Source: Brienomyrus brachyistius
Lineage: Eukaryota; Chordata; Actinopteri; Osteoglossiformes; Mormyridae
DNA length: 64,000 bases
Assembly (NCBI RefSeq): GCF_023856365.1
Contig: NC_064549.1
Span: forward strand, 5,101,608-5,165,607
Direction of reading: 5' to 3'
Part shown: piece after piece, positions 44,003-54,563 of the stretch
Position numbering within the stretch: the first letter of the stretch is position 1
How the letters are laid out: each line of letters opens with the position of its first letter
Position numbers and translations under genes: made by a program
The notes under the pieces: generated by a model
Seen by the model: the letters and a program-made list of their open reading frames with translations, nothing else
Databases searched by the model: none
Told to the model about the DNA's origin: nothing

Positions 44003-44977
44003 TCAACATGCAAATGTGGATTTAACTTCAACAGTATCTACCAAGACTGTAAAAAGATTCCTACTTCTCAGTATTTTCATGAAGCACCGCCTGATCTCTT
44101 TTGATCTGATCCCGTATATTACTGGATGCAGAACTGGGGGGATCAGGATGAAATGCAGGGACATGAATATGTTGACCTCACTTGAAATGTACATATTGGC
44201 TCGATTATAAATGACAGAGAAGAGTGTTGCTAGCGAGAAATTTATAAAGACGACTAAATGAGGAGTACAGGTGCTTAACGCTTTCTGCTGGGAGTCTCTG
44301 GAGGTCTTCCAGCTAACCTTCAGTATCTGTATGTAGGAGATCACCACACAAGTCAGAGGAAGCACAGCAAGACTCAGAACTATAAATATTCCAAAAATGT
44401 TATCCAGGTTACTTTTCACGCAGGACAGATTGACAATTGCGAGATTGTCACAAAACAGCTTGGTAATGGTATATCTGCATAACGGAAGCCTTGACGTCAA
44501 GTACACTTGGGCTGATAAAGAGAAGATGGGAAAGGAATATGTGACGAGCAGCAGCTGTTTTACCTTGGCAGGAGTCATTATGGCATGATAGAGCAACGGC
44601 TTGCATATGGAGACATAACGGTCATAAGCCATTACTGCTAAAATCACGTAGGCAGATGTTCCGTAGAAGTTGACAAAGAACACCTGAATCAGACAGCCAT
44701 AGTAGGAGCTTCCCTGGACGCCGGACAACAGATGGACCATGATCTTTGGGCAAACGCTAGAACTCCCAATGACGCCGTTCACTGCCAAGTTGAAGAGAAA
44801 GACGTACATGGGCTTGTGGAGACTGGATTCCAAGTAGATAACCAGGGCGAGAAACATGTTCGCACATGTTGAGAAGAGGTAGATCAGAAGGAGCAAAGTA
44901 GAAAGCATGTAACTCAGGGGGCCTGGAGGTCCGTACACCGTGAAAGTCAAGGTGATGTTCGAAGGGGTCGGATTCAT
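44003..44977 (-). CDS. OR-10: odorant receptor with HPxIY in TM7
   Basis: Complete 324-residue odorant receptor, a third subfamily. Landmarks: NIT glycosylation site at 7, TM1 about 24-48, LHKPMYVFLFNLAVN at 54-68, Cys95, MAYDRYVSIC at 116-125, second loop with Cys167, Cys176 and Cys186, STCTPHLVVFIN at TM6, and a long tail (about 30 residues after TM7). TM7 reads HPVIY at 284-288, where nearly all rhodopsin-like receptors have NPxxY. The start at 44977 is the first ATG after GTTGTCTCCATAG (acceptor 44982-44983). The longer frame to 45040 would translate the intron. The closest relatives by motif are fish ORs with TFTVYG near the N terminus. Confidence 0.96.
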   Translation of the reverse strand: MNPTPSNITLTFTVYGPPGPLSYMLSTLLLLIYLFSTCANMFLALVIYLESSLHKPMYVFLFNLAVNGVIGSSSVCPKIMVHLLSGVQGSSYYGCLIQVFFVNFYGTSAYVILAVMAYDRYVSICKPLLYHAIMTPAKVKQLLLVTYSFPIFSLSAQVYLTSRLPLCRYTITKLFCDNLAIVNLSCVKSNLDNIFGIFIVLSLAVLPLTCVVISYIQILKVSWKTSRDSQQKALSTCTPHLVVFINFSLATLFSVIYNRANMYISSEVNIFMSLHFILIPPVLHPVIYGIRSKEIRRCFMKILRSRNLFTVLVDTVEVKSTFAC

Positions 44978-45173
44978 TCTGCTATGGAGACAACACAGGT
45001 CAACATAAACATGTGACATTTGTAAAAGAAAACATCTCATGTAATGATCTACGCATCTACGCTTCCTTCAAACCCATATTCACTTATTATTTACATGACG
45101 GTAACTTTCAGAAGCACAGAAAGAAGCTGAAGTTGGCTGCCATGTAGTCTTAGCCACACCCCAGATCTCCTTA

Positions 45174-45320
45174 CCTGCTCTCAGTCTGCTGTACATGCTA
45201 ACGTGGCCTGTGAAGTTGTTGACAGACCGCCCCAGCTTTGCCCTCCCCAACACCAAAGGAGCGTTTATATTAACCTTTGTCAGCCAGAGAAAACTCCCTG
45301 CTGGCTTAATTACTTCGTGT
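45174..45320 (-). promoter_or_regulatory. OR-10 promoter and putative noncoding exon 1
   Basis: Minus strand: GTAATTAAGCC homeodomain-type site (about 45305-45315), AATATAAACG (TATA 45264-45269), a leader of about 60 nt, and donor GAGCAG|GTAAGGAG (exon end 45176), the best donor in the window. The inferred intron is 44982-45175, only 194 bp. Confidence 0.7.
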
Positions 45321-46236
45321 TTTTTATTACCTTTTAGGTCAGGTGACCCCTGTCATGATTTGTGAATTTTAGGCCATATATTTTGGCTACCAGACTAGAC
45401 ATGATGCTCTTTAGAAAATGGCCAGTAATGCCGGGCAGTTAGACAGATTTCTGATAAAAATATACATACGAGATGCATGACTGGATGAGAAATTAGAGAT
45501 TGATGTTTGGTCTTAGGGACATGTGTATTGGCTCTCTTAAATATTCAGCCAAAAAGCTTTCTGGCCTATATGCAAAACTGATGAGCCCAACAAGAGGAAA
45601 GATGGACTCTTCCTCTATCGTCTCCATATGTGTTTTTCACATACAGGAACATAATTAAGAATAAATTTACAAACCTGATCCTGAACAAAGATAATTTATT
45701 TAAAGATAATTCTCATTCATTCTGTGTGAATGTAAGTGTTTGTAAAGCCTGTGGTGGGATGACATACATCACGTGACGTGGATGGATGGATGATGGATGG
45801 ATGGACAGTCATATGGAGCTTTCCACTAAATGTACTGTTTTTTAACTCTAATTGAACACTGCAGTGTAACATTACTTGTTGGTAGGTACTGAAGCAGCGG
45901 CCTTCGGCCTCATGCTGCAGAAGCACTTCACAGAATCCTCCCAGGTGGCCTCATTAGCGTATGTTCCTGTTAGTCTTGTTTTTTTTTCAACAGCATTACA
46001 GATAAAAATATTATCAGGCCGAAGTAAAACGCCTATCAGTGGAGGCAGCTGAGGACTAACAGTAACTACCCTCCTCGCTGGTCTCAGGGGCACCGTGCCT
46101 GGGTCACGGGGTGACCTGAGCGCTGTAGAAATGGACGGAGATTATTCAGTGTGGAGTGCAGGTCCCTGTGGGTTTCTGCTCTCCATTTCAGCATAGCAGA
46201 TAGCACGCATGCCAGGAATCTGCTGGAAGGCTGATG
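45321..46236. other. Intergenic stretch upstream of OR-10
   Basis: A GGAT-type microsatellite at 45777-45804; otherwise nothing recognised. Confidence 0.6.
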
Positions 46237-46316
46237 TAAAAGCTGTTTATATGTTATTACACTCTAAAAGCTGTTTATACGTTATTATACTGTAAAAGCT
46301 GTTTATATGTTATTAC
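46237..46316 (+). repeat. 28-bp tandem repeat, nearly three copies
   Basis: Units begin at 46237, 46265 and 46293 (TAAAAGCTGTTTATATGTTA then TTACACTC, with small changes). The third unit is interrupted by the LTR-bearing insertion and resumes at 48393. Confidence 0.85.
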
Positions 46317-46349
46317 GAGGGTAACAGGACCTGGAAAAGAAGAACAAAA

Positions 46350-47231
46350 TTAACGAAGGACGGGAAACAGGACCGAAGCACAAAACACGGCAAGAGACAG
46401 AATGTAAGACAGGAGCTGACAGACAATCGGGAAAGCAGATAGACAGACCAGGAAGGGAGAGACAGAAGGAACGGGCGAAACAAAAGGACCAGGAGTGCTT
46501 GGAGGAAACACCGGGGGACAAGGAGCAGAGATGGGCGGAACGAAGGGACGAGGAGCAAAAGACAGAGGGACAAAGGCAGGAGGGGGAGCAGAGAACGGAG
46601 GGGCGAAAACAGGAGAGTAGGGCGAGAAGGAGGGGGAATAAAGGGGAGTCCGAGGGAGACCCAGCGGGCGACGGGAGGCAGCCGGAGGGGCCGCAGGCAG
46701 CTGGGAGGCCAGAGACGGAGGGGACCCCGAAGGGGCCGAGGAGACAGGGCGAGGGACAGACGCAGGGACGAAGGAGGGAGTCAGAGGGGAGACCAGGGAA
46801 GGGGACGAGGAAGCAGGAAGGGACCCTGGCGAGGGCAAGGAGAGGGGGGGAGCCGCTGCAGGCGGTGACGTCGTCCGCCACGCTCGAGCGGGAGGATCTG
46901 CAGGCGACTGAGAAGCCACCATCGGGGAACCCGCAGGCGACCGCCGAGGAACCGGCGGAGGGAGCAAGGCAGGGCGACGTGGTCGCGAAGGGGGACCTGC
47001 AGGCGAATGCCGACCTGGCGGACCAGGACCTGCAGGCGTCGACCTAGCCGCAGCGCCGGCGAGTGAGGACGAGCCAGGGGGTCGGGCGGGAGGGACCCTA
47101 GTCCTACGTCTGTGCCCCCTCCCCTTGTGGGACACAGACATACCGACTGCTGGTCGGGGTTGAATTCGCCGGGGTGAGGGCGAAGGAGTCACCAGCGAGG
47201 TCCCCGAGGGGTCCCATTCGAGCTCCTCCAC
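46350..47231 (-). CDS. Proline/serine-rich open frame, continuation of element ORF
   Basis: Open frame, about 293 codons, low-complexity and rich in Pro, Ser, Ala and Arg, with recurring SPAGP-like units (HSPAGPP, RSPAGSP, QSPADPP) in its first half and hydrophobic/Ser-Phe-rich sequence toward the end. The listed first codon is GTG. The frame is open further upstream, overlapping the end of the 47249-48103 frame, so the two may be halves of one protein separated by a frameshift. No domain was recognised. Several frames are open here because of base composition, so coding status is uncertain. Confidence 0.3.
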   Translation of the reverse strand: MEELEWDPSGTSLVTPSPSPRRIQPRPAVGMSVSHKGRGHRRRTRVPPARPPGSSSLAGAAARSTPAGPGPPGRHSPAGPPSRPRRPALLPPPVPRRSPAGSPMVASQSPADPPARAWRTTSPPAAAPPLSLPSPGSLPASSSPSLVSPLTPSFVPASVPRPVSSAPSGSPPSLASQLPAAPPAASRRPLGLPRTPLYSPSFSPYSPVFAPPFSAPPPAFVPLSFAPRPFVPPISAPCPPVFPPSTPGPFVSPVPSVSPFLVCLSAFPIVCQLLSYILSLAVFCASVLFPVLR

Positions 47232-47248
47232 CTCCGACGAGGGAGGAG

Positions 47249-48103
47249 CTACGGTGGAGTAGACTGCGGAGGTTGTTGCGCAGGCAGAGGCAGCAGCTGC
47301 GCAGGTAAAGGTGGCGGCTGCGCAGACGGCGGCGGCGGCTGCTGTGCAATCAGCGGCGACGGCGGCTGGATTGACTGTGTTGCGGGCAGCGGCGACTGTT
47401 CCGGAGCGGGGTCCGCCGGTAGGGACGGCTGCTCCGACTGGGGAACAGAGGCCCTCTGTAGCTGGAGAAGCTGCTTGAGGTCCCCTGCCAGCCAGTCGAG
47501 GTCCTCCCGCTCGGAGGTGGGAGTAAACGCGTCGAAGCCCCTCCTCAGATGGACAGTGAGCGCTTCCACCTCGTCACTCACTGGAGGTGCCACCTCCGCC
47601 AACGCCCTCCAGAACAGCCCCTGGGGGGCGAAGAATTGATTGGCGAGGGCTGCCGTCTTCCCTGGGAGAGGCGAGGGATACACCTCCAGGGTGGCTGCCG
47701 CAGGAGGTGGGACTGGGACGTCCGGCGCGGGTGAGGCAGAAGTAGCCCTTATCAGAGCGCGGGGTATCCGGGGAATAACGTCCCTCATCGCTCTGGCACC
47801 TCGGTTAGCCAGCCGCTCAGGCCGAAAGAAGTACCGCTCTAAGGGCGGTCGCTGTTCTCCAGGGTCTAGCTCCGGGTCCGGGAAGAGGAAGAGCTCCTCC
47901 TCTTCGTCCTCACTCGATGGCCAGAACATCGATACGGGGCACTCCTTCCGTCGGACCGGCTCCAGGGCGGTAGCCAGTTCGGGTACCTTCTCCTCGTTCT
48001 CTGGAGGGAGCCATATAGGGGAGAGCGAGCAGGCTCCCAGACGGATCGTCTCCTCTGGGACCCTCTTCTTCCTCCGCTTACTCTTCTTCTGTGGGTCCGT
48101 CAT
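47249..48103 (-). CDS. Element ORF 1: unrecognised basic/acidic, proline-rich protein
   Basis: A 284-codon frame starting ATG two bases after the LTR-like end. Order along the protein: a basic N terminus (KKSKRRKKR, about 6-14), a short conserved-looking stretch around SMFWPSSEDEEEELFLFPDP (acidic, about 58-77), a middle part with predicted helical character (FWRALAEV, DWLAGDLKQLLQLQ), and a Pro/Gln-rich C terminus. No RNA-binding knuckle, protease or reverse-transcriptase motif is visible. Its position directly after an LTR suggests a gag-like first ORF, but that is only inference. No tRNA primer-binding site was recognised between LTR and ATG. Confidence 0.4.
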   Translation of the reverse strand: MTDPQKKSKRRKKRVPEETIRLGACSLSPIWLPPENEEKVPELATALEPVRRKECPVSMFWPSSEDEEEELFLFPDPELDPGEQRPPLERYFFRPERLANRGARAMRDVIPRIPRALIRATSASPAPDVPVPPPAAATLEVYPSPLPGKTAALANQFFAPQGLFWRALAEVAPPVSDEVEALTVHLRRGFDAFTPTSEREDLDWLAGDLKQLLQLQRASVPQSEQPSLPADPAPEQSPLPATQSIQPPSPLIAQQPPPPSAQPPPLPAQLLPLPAQQPPQSTPP

Positions 48104-48105
48104 AC

Positions 48106-48392
48106 TGTCACGATCATGGGAGAGCGGACAGGCGATCGTGCGGGTAAGGCGTGCAAGGAACAGGCAAACCAGTGGAATACAGGGTAAACTGGGGATTTAT
48201 TGAGGGCAAGGGCAGGACGGAACACTAGCATCAACGAACGTCAATGACAGACAAGGGAAACAGGCAAGACCAGGACTTATATAGGACGGGACTAATCAAA
48301 GTAAGTGGACAAAGCTGGAGACGATCAGGGAAGCACACGTGGGTAATCAGGGGGCGTGGCACACACGAGGAACGGACGAGCCGGGCATGACA
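48106..48392 (-). repeat. LTR-like terminal repeat (287 bp)
   Basis: On the minus strand it begins TGTCATGCCCGG and ends GATCGTGACA (TG...CA, with 5-bp inverted ends). It has CTATATAAG (48276-48284) followed by an AATAAA signal (48196-48201), in the order expected for U3-R-U5. Confidence 0.75.
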
Positions 48393-50802
48393 ATTACACT
48401 GTAAACGTTGCATGCTTCTGAAAAGCAGCATCCTTCCCTTTCCTGAAGAGTTAAAGATGAATATTTCAAAAATTGCATGAATGTCCCTCTCGCCTATTGC
48501 TTACACTGGATTCTCCTATGCCAGTCTGGGTCCAATAGCAATCTTGACATATCCATGGTTTTGGCTTCCTCTGACACTTCACTGTCACACTCATGATTGT
48601 GGAATTTAGCTCCTGCAGTATAAATCTAACAGGCCTTTAATTTGGCCACCTTAGCAATGGAGTTGTAAGTCCCATAGCTGACATGTGCTGTGGGATCAAA
48701 GGTAATCTGTGCACCAGTTCGGCAACTGGGCCTTCGTGGCCCCTGGCCATAAATGGCCGACCCTACATCTCAACCTCAAAGCTTCACTCTCATCTGTAAA
48801 TATGCCCAGATATATGTCAAAAGAGTGAAGGGATATACAGAAATCTATCCATTCATTTTCTGTAACTGCTTGTCATGTTCATGGTCACGGGGGGGTCCAG
48901 AGCCTATCCTGGAGACTGTGGCCGTGAAGCAGGGAACAACCCAAGTTGGGGCACCAACCCATCGCAGGGCACATTCGCACACCATTCACTCACACATGCA
49001 CACCTACCTGTCAATCTGGAAACTCCAGTTAGCCTCAGCATGTTTTTTGGGCTGTGGGGGGAAACCAGAGTACCCAGTGGAAACCCCATGACAGCACGGG
49101 GAGAACATGCAAACCCCACACACATGCAGCCCTGGCAGAGACTCAAACTCCGGTCCCAGAGGCATCATTTCATTCCTTTGACCTTGAGGCTGCGGCACCT
49201 GGCTGCTGGCTATTCGACATTGTGTGTCTGTTACAGGTGGGTTAAGGCCACATGGGTTTTGCTCCAGCATTAGGCCAAGTGTGGAGGAAGTGCACGAAGG
49301 ATTTAGTATTCATGGATGGCTGAGAGCAGATTACTAAGTTGATATAAATATATCATGGTCAGGGTTTGAGGGTCCAGCCTATAGCAGGACACATACATAC
49401 TTGTATGCTACAGGCAAAAAAGACGTCTGACCGTATCCTGTGGCAGGAAACTATAGTCGCCACATGACCCCAAAGTTCAAAGAGATCATTTGAAACAAAC
49501 TTTAACATCATGGCTATATTTTAATATTTTATTATCACACACATATGGATTCATGCATTTTAGAGCAAAATTGAAACTATAAAATGACCCGTCTCATACA
49601 CAGATAGTGTGTCAGACTGACTAATGAAACACAACTGCAGATTGATTCTACAGGTCAGTAGTGACTTGGTTGAATAAGTGTTTGACCTGACTGTAATCGC
49701 ACTGGGTGATATTACTTGTATGGCTGCTGTTCAGTCATTGTCTGTTCCATTTAATGAGTGTTAATACAAAGTGAGGAAAGGTGACCTTGAGATTCGTTTG
49801 ACTCTTGGACATGAGTCACTCATGGCTGCCATCTATACTGCAGAGAACCTGGAGCAGACCAAGGTCTGTGTTTTTCTCTGATATTTAATTGCCCTTCAAG
49901 TCCAGCCTGTTTCTGTCCCAATATTTGGGGTCATGTGAATAGGAGAATTCAAATTTTGTCCAAATATAACTGCCAGTGCACCTCTCCGCCTCATTCCACT
50001 GTGAGGTAGCAGTGATCTCCCATCCAGCTGTCGACACTGTAGGGTTAAATCGGGACCCTAAATTAATCTTTTCACCTACATATTTTTTCATTTCCTTTGT
50101 ACAACCTTTCATATAAAGTATAACGTAAATGAAATGGGAGCTGTAGTTCACAGTCAATGGGACTTAAAAAAATGATCACAAACGTATTCTTTTAATTAAA
50201 CACTCAATTGAGTACAGTTTGTTTCAGGTACAGTTTCAAAACCATTTTAAAGCCATATTCATTCCAACAAAAACAACACTGCTGAAATTATATTGTAATA
50301 TGTAGTTTCTATACATACATATATATTTGAACGGTTTGCTTTATGGAAGCCCGTTTAAGTGCAGCAACACTTTTTTCGACGAGTCTAAAGAACGATGAGG
50401 ATTCAATCATAAGGTTGTACCGCCACCTTGTGTCCATATGTCCACATTACACATATTAATTAGTTTACGTGTTAGTAGCAAAGATTTACAGATATTTTTA
50501 TATGTATATGGTGTTCATAAACATTCGGTCCCACCTATTTATTATATGTTGTTAAATCAATATTCATAATACGGAAAACGCCCCAGGTTTGCTGTATGTG
50601 ATCAGATGCTCTTGAGTAAAAGGCTTGCTTTGACCGCGTATTATAACAATACAATACAGCGATACTTGCGGTCAAACATTCTATAACATTGCGATTAGTA
50701 TGCAGATAAGCGGTAAAAAGAAAAAATGGAGTTATATTTCTCAAAAGACACGTTTATCCCGAAATTCCAACATGCTTCACTTACAATAATTTATTATTGT
50801 TA
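48393..50802. other. Intergenic, repeat-bearing
   Basis: Apart from the tRNA-SINE-like repeat (about 48845-49200), nothing recognised; short open frames show no protein features. Confidence 0.55.
48845..49200 (-). mobile_element. tRNA-derived SINE-like repeat, reverse orientation
   Basis: Reverse complement of the 55655-55975 and 60155-60512 repeat: GGAGTTTGCATGTTCTCCCC, CTGAGGCTAACTGGAGTT, GAATGGTGTGCGAATGTGCC, AGGATAGGCTCTGGACC. The tRNA-like head is diverged. Confidence 0.75.
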
Positions 50803-51770
50803 AAAACTATTTGGCCACCAGATGTCACTGCGAACTGATTTTTGAAAGATCTAATCTTTTTTTGAATTGTTGCAATCATACGAACTGCTCACTTTGTCAG
50901 GTACACCTTGCTATTACTCGGTTAGACCTTCAGAACTGCCTTGATTCTTCATGGCATAGATTCAACAATCTGGTGAAACATTTCTCTGAGACTTTAGTCC
51001 ATTGTGATCTAGTTGATGATCTAGTTGATATGATAGCGTCACACAGCTGCTCAAGAATTCTTTGGCTGCACCTTCATGATGCAGATCTCCTTTTCTGCCA
51101 TAGGTGCTCTATTGGATTGAGATCTGGTGATTGTGGCAGCCATTTGAGTACCGACTGAGATCTGGTGATTGTGGCAGCCATTTAAGTACAGATTGAGATC
51201 AGGTGATTGTGGCAGCCATTTAAGTACAGATTGAGATGGTGATTGTGGCAGCCATTTAAGTACAGATTGAGATCTGGTGATTGTGGCAGCCATTTAAGTA
51301 CAGACTGAGATCAGGTGATTGTGGCAGCCATTTGAATACAGTGAACTCATTGTCATGTTCAAGAAACGAGTCTGGGATGCAGGTACCTCTGATGAATTTA
51401 TTTAAAGATAAATAAATTTAAAGAAGTCCTCTGATGAATTTTGCTGTAAGTAAATTAGATGATAGATAAACTGAGGTCATAAAGAGATGGATATGGTTAG
51501 CAACAATACTCAAGTAGGCTATGGCATTTAAACGATGCTCAGTTGGTATTAAGGGGACCAAAGTGTGCCAAGAAAATGTCCCTCACATCATTCCACCATC
51601 ACCACCAGCCCAAATTGTTGATCCGAGGCAGGGCGGATCCACGTTTTTACACTAAAGTTTGACCCTACCATCTGAATGACCCAGTAGAACCCAAGTCTCA
51701 TCTGATCAGGCAATATTTTTCCAATCTTCTGCTGTCCAGTTTTGCTGAGCCTGTGCCCAATGTATCAGTG
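50803..51770 (-). mobile_element. Tc1/mariner transposon relic with internal minisatellite
   Basis: Minus-strand text recalls a well-known fish Tc1-like transposase, with broken frames containing WPPQSPDLN-like and CSIRLRH/W-type segments and the TAGCAAGGTGTACCTGAC end near 50900. The region coding for the DLNPIEH catalytic part is expanded by a 38-bp tandem repeat (51115-51340). Many stops; not active. Confidence 0.75.
51115..51340 (-). repeat. 38-bp minisatellite, six copies
   Basis: Unit GATTGAGATCTGGTGATTGT then GGCAGCCATTTAAGTACA, six times with small changes; the fourth copy lacks two bases. On the minus strand each unit reads part of the transposase WLPQSPDLN segment. Confidence 0.9.
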
Positions 51771-52824
51771 GTTATTTGGGATTCTAATGTCTTTCTATCA
51801 CCCTGAACCAGTTTATATGCATATATTAATGCCCAAACCTATAAAGCAAATAGGTAACACAAAACTAGGCATTGAGTGCTTGGAGGAGACAAACAGGGAG
51901 TTTAACCAGATGCAGTTAGGCTCTACCCAATAATTCAGCAATTAAATAATATGCAGAAGAAATGCAGTAGATGAGTTTGATTTTGGCTCCACACTCCCTC
52001 TGGTGGTCATAGAGTGCTAATGCAGAAAAGCAACATAGAACCTGTAAGTAAATTTGAAATGTGATCTTTAATACGTAGTACTAGTGGTTTATTTGTTTAT
52101 TACTATAAGGTGGGTGATTGGTATGGGAAATTCGATTTAAATGAAAATTGACTTACGGGTTGAGTTAAGCGTTTGTGGAACGGATTACTTATGTTAGTCT
52201 CTACAACTATTTGCATGTTTTTTCTCTTTGTGACCTATGGATGGCAGCAAAGGTCTATATTTTTTAACACAGTTTCTAAGTCTAGTGGCCCAGCACGTGA
52301 TTCCATAATATACAGGCAGGCCAAGGGTCGGGAAACACTAGCATACAAACAAAGGTAAGTTTATCTATATAGCATGATATACAACACTAAGGTTTTATAG
52401 ATTAAAAATAGAAAAAAATACAATACAGGTAAAAAGCGATTAAAAAGTTTAAATGGTGCGAGTTAAACACATCTAAGCTAGTCAGAAGCGGATAACAGCT
52501 AAATTTTACAGTTTTTGTTTGATTGCTTTGCCGCATTTCTCAAATGACAAGTGAATGACTTGCAAAACAAGAAGTGTGATCCCCAGACCATGTCACGTGT
52601 GCACAGCAGAACATCATTTCTCATTGCTTCGCACAGGTTGCAAATGTTTTAGTACTAATATGCAAATAATCCTGTACAATTGTCATCATTTGGCATAATT
52701 TTCAGTTGCTTTGATCTTGTTGGTCAAAGTAGATTATGTAATTTATTATTTACTGTAATCATGCATTAAGATCTGAATTAGTTACATATGCATGCGAGTG
52801 CTTTCTCTCGCCAGTGAAAAATGA
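51771..52824. other. Intergenic
   Basis: A CTCF-like CTCCCTCTGGTGG at 51994-52006; otherwise nothing recognised. Confidence 0.5.
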
Positions 52825-53030
52825 TCAGTCAATGACAAGTCTGTTGTCTAAATGCACCCCCAGGTGCTTATAGGTCCTCACCTCCCCCATGTGCAGTGGG
52901 GATATGGCCTTCATGAAATCCGCCACCACCTTTTTCATCTTACTGAGGATGAAATGCAAATGGCCCATTTTGCATCAGTCCACAAAGTACTTCACTAGAA
53001 CCCAATATTCATCCTCCTGCCCAATTGTGA
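52825..53030 (-). pseudogene. LINE reverse-transcriptase fragment
   Basis: The minus strand reads GQEDEYWVLVKYFVD, a stop, KMGHLHFILSKMKKVVADF and YKHLGVHLDNRL. These match the order QEDEY...FVDWC...LNTSKTKE...Y.YLGV.LD typical of vertebrate non-LTR RT (family knowledge). An in-frame stop makes it dead. Confidence 0.8.
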
Positions 53031-53299
53031 TCCCGCCCAAACATTAGCCAGATGCTGCACCGATACAATTTAAGTAAAATGAAGAGCAAATTTCCCAAAA
53101 TGAACTTCGGCCCTTTTATATGTGTTTTTTTTTCGCAGATAACATAAATCAGAAATCCGTATGATATGTTAGAGTATTAGGAACCAAAATCTCCTGGGAC
53201 CATCAGTCCTTGTGTCTCCAATACAAAAAACATTAATTAAATTTCCAGAACTCCACACTCCACAGACGTTTTCCAAAAATGTATCCTGTGGACTGTGTT

Positions 53300-53652
53300 A
53301 GTTCTGGAAATTTGCTCTTCTGTAGATGATCTAACCTAGAAGAGCACCCACACCCAGAGGTCCAATAACTGGGGTTTCTCTCCCCCTGCAGAATATCCTC
53401 TATCGTCCAGAATCGCATCTCTGGCCTGCTGTGGGCCTTTAGAATTACGCTGTTGTTTACGTCAGTGAAAGTATATTTTTAATCAGAGGGCCTGCATCTC
53501 ATCAGGGGAATATGGGGCAGTGGATTTAAGGAGCTGGGGGCAGGAACAGGTGGAGTGCAGAGCGTCAGGAGCAGAGGAAAGTCCTACCAGCCACTGACTC
53601 AGCCTGGACCCCCCTGCGGCTTCTACAAGAGATTACAGCACAAATATAAAGT
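53300..53652 (+). promoter_or_regulatory. OR-11 promoter and putative noncoding exon 1
   Basis: A block of about 350 bp conserved ahead of OR-11, OR-12 and OR-13: CACCCACACCCAGAGGTCCA, GAATTACGCTGTTGTTTACG, TATATTTTTAATCAGAGGG, ATCAGGGGAATATGGGG, ATTTAAGG (TATA-like, 53524-53531), then leader to CACAAATATAAA|GTACTT (putative donor GT at 53651). All three copies diverge just past this GT. The inferred intron is 53651-54531. Confidence 0.6.
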
Positions 53653-53944
53653 ACTTTTATTCATTTCTACATTTATATATTTCACAGAACTGAATATTTA
53701 ATTACTATTAGAATTATCATTTTAATTTTTAAATGAGTTTTAAAAGTACAATTAGGAAAGTATTTTTTGTTCTAACATCTCATTCTATGTTTCAGGAGGT
53801 GAGTACTTTAGCTTTTAAAAATACAGCTTTAAAGAAAGTTTTTAACAAATAATGCTGATATAAATATCGGAAAACGAAATGCTTTAGATTATACACATGC
53901 AATTCTGCAAAAATAAAGCTATGCAAATTATATTAAGCATATTG

Positions 53945-54112
53945 TGTGGGTGAATGGTGTGTGAGTGTGCCCTGCGATGGGTTGGCGCCCCGTCCTGGAT
54001 TGTTCCCTGTCTTGCGTTCATAACCTTTGGGATAGGCTCCAGACCCCCTGCGACTCTGAAGGGGACAAATAGTTAAAGAAAATGGATGGATGGATGGATG
54101 GATGGATGGAAT
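53945..54112 (+). mobile_element. tRNA-derived SINE-like repeat, 3' half
   Basis: Begins GTGGGTGAATGGTGTGTGAG, includes CCCTGCGATGGGTTGGC and GGGATAGGCTCCAGACCCCC, and ends in (GGAT)n at 54083-54110. Lies within the putative OR-11 intron. Confidence 0.8.
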
Positions 54113-54563
54113 TCTAATCTATTTTTTCCTGGGTTTGTACATTGCCACTGAAAATACAGACTATGGGGCAGTTTATGAAAACCCTGTCAGATCATTTAGA
54201 AATGTCTGAGGTTAGATAATTTCCATGTCCAAATGGTAATTTGCCATTTCTAAAGGTTATAAAAATAAAATATAAAATTCTGCGTATCCAGAGATCTGTA
54301 CTCACATCCAGAAGGTTATGTGTTCTAATCCCCTGACGGGCAAAGTAACCCTATCACCATTTGCCTTTAAGCCCAAGTGCTTCATGTGTGCTGATTGTTG
54401 ACTGGCATGCTTTTGGACAAGGGTAGCTGCCAAAGAAATGTGACTGAAGTATATATTACACATTTTTGCAAAACATAGATTTAATAAATGTATAGATTTA
54501 ATAAAAATAAGTGCTGATTTTTCAAATGCAGGTACCTCTGAAGGTTCCAGACCTTCCACCAAG

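Larger units (their letters stand above)
46317..48392 (-). mobile_element. LTR-bearing retroelement-like insertion with 5-bp target duplication
   Basis: Flanked by ATTAC on both sides (46312-46316 and 48393-48397), and inserted in a 28-bp tandem repeat that continues on the far side. Read on the minus strand it starts with a 287-bp LTR-like sequence, then proline-rich open frames, and ends at TGTTACCCTC with no second LTR, no pol-like frame and no poly(A). GC-rich and unlike its AT-rich surroundings. Possibly a non-autonomous or rearranged LTR retrotransposon; family not recognised. Confidence 0.65.

Noticed and set aside
46499..47047. Plus-strand 182-codon frame in the LTR-bearing insertion
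   Set aside because: Antisense to the frame that runs in line with the LTR; low-complexity Gly/Glu/Arg content arises from GC-rich repeats. Orientation of TATA and AATAAA in the LTR favours the minus strand.
51115..51340. CRISPR array
   Set aside because: The units are contiguous 38-bp copies without spacers, inside a transposon relic in a vertebrate genome.
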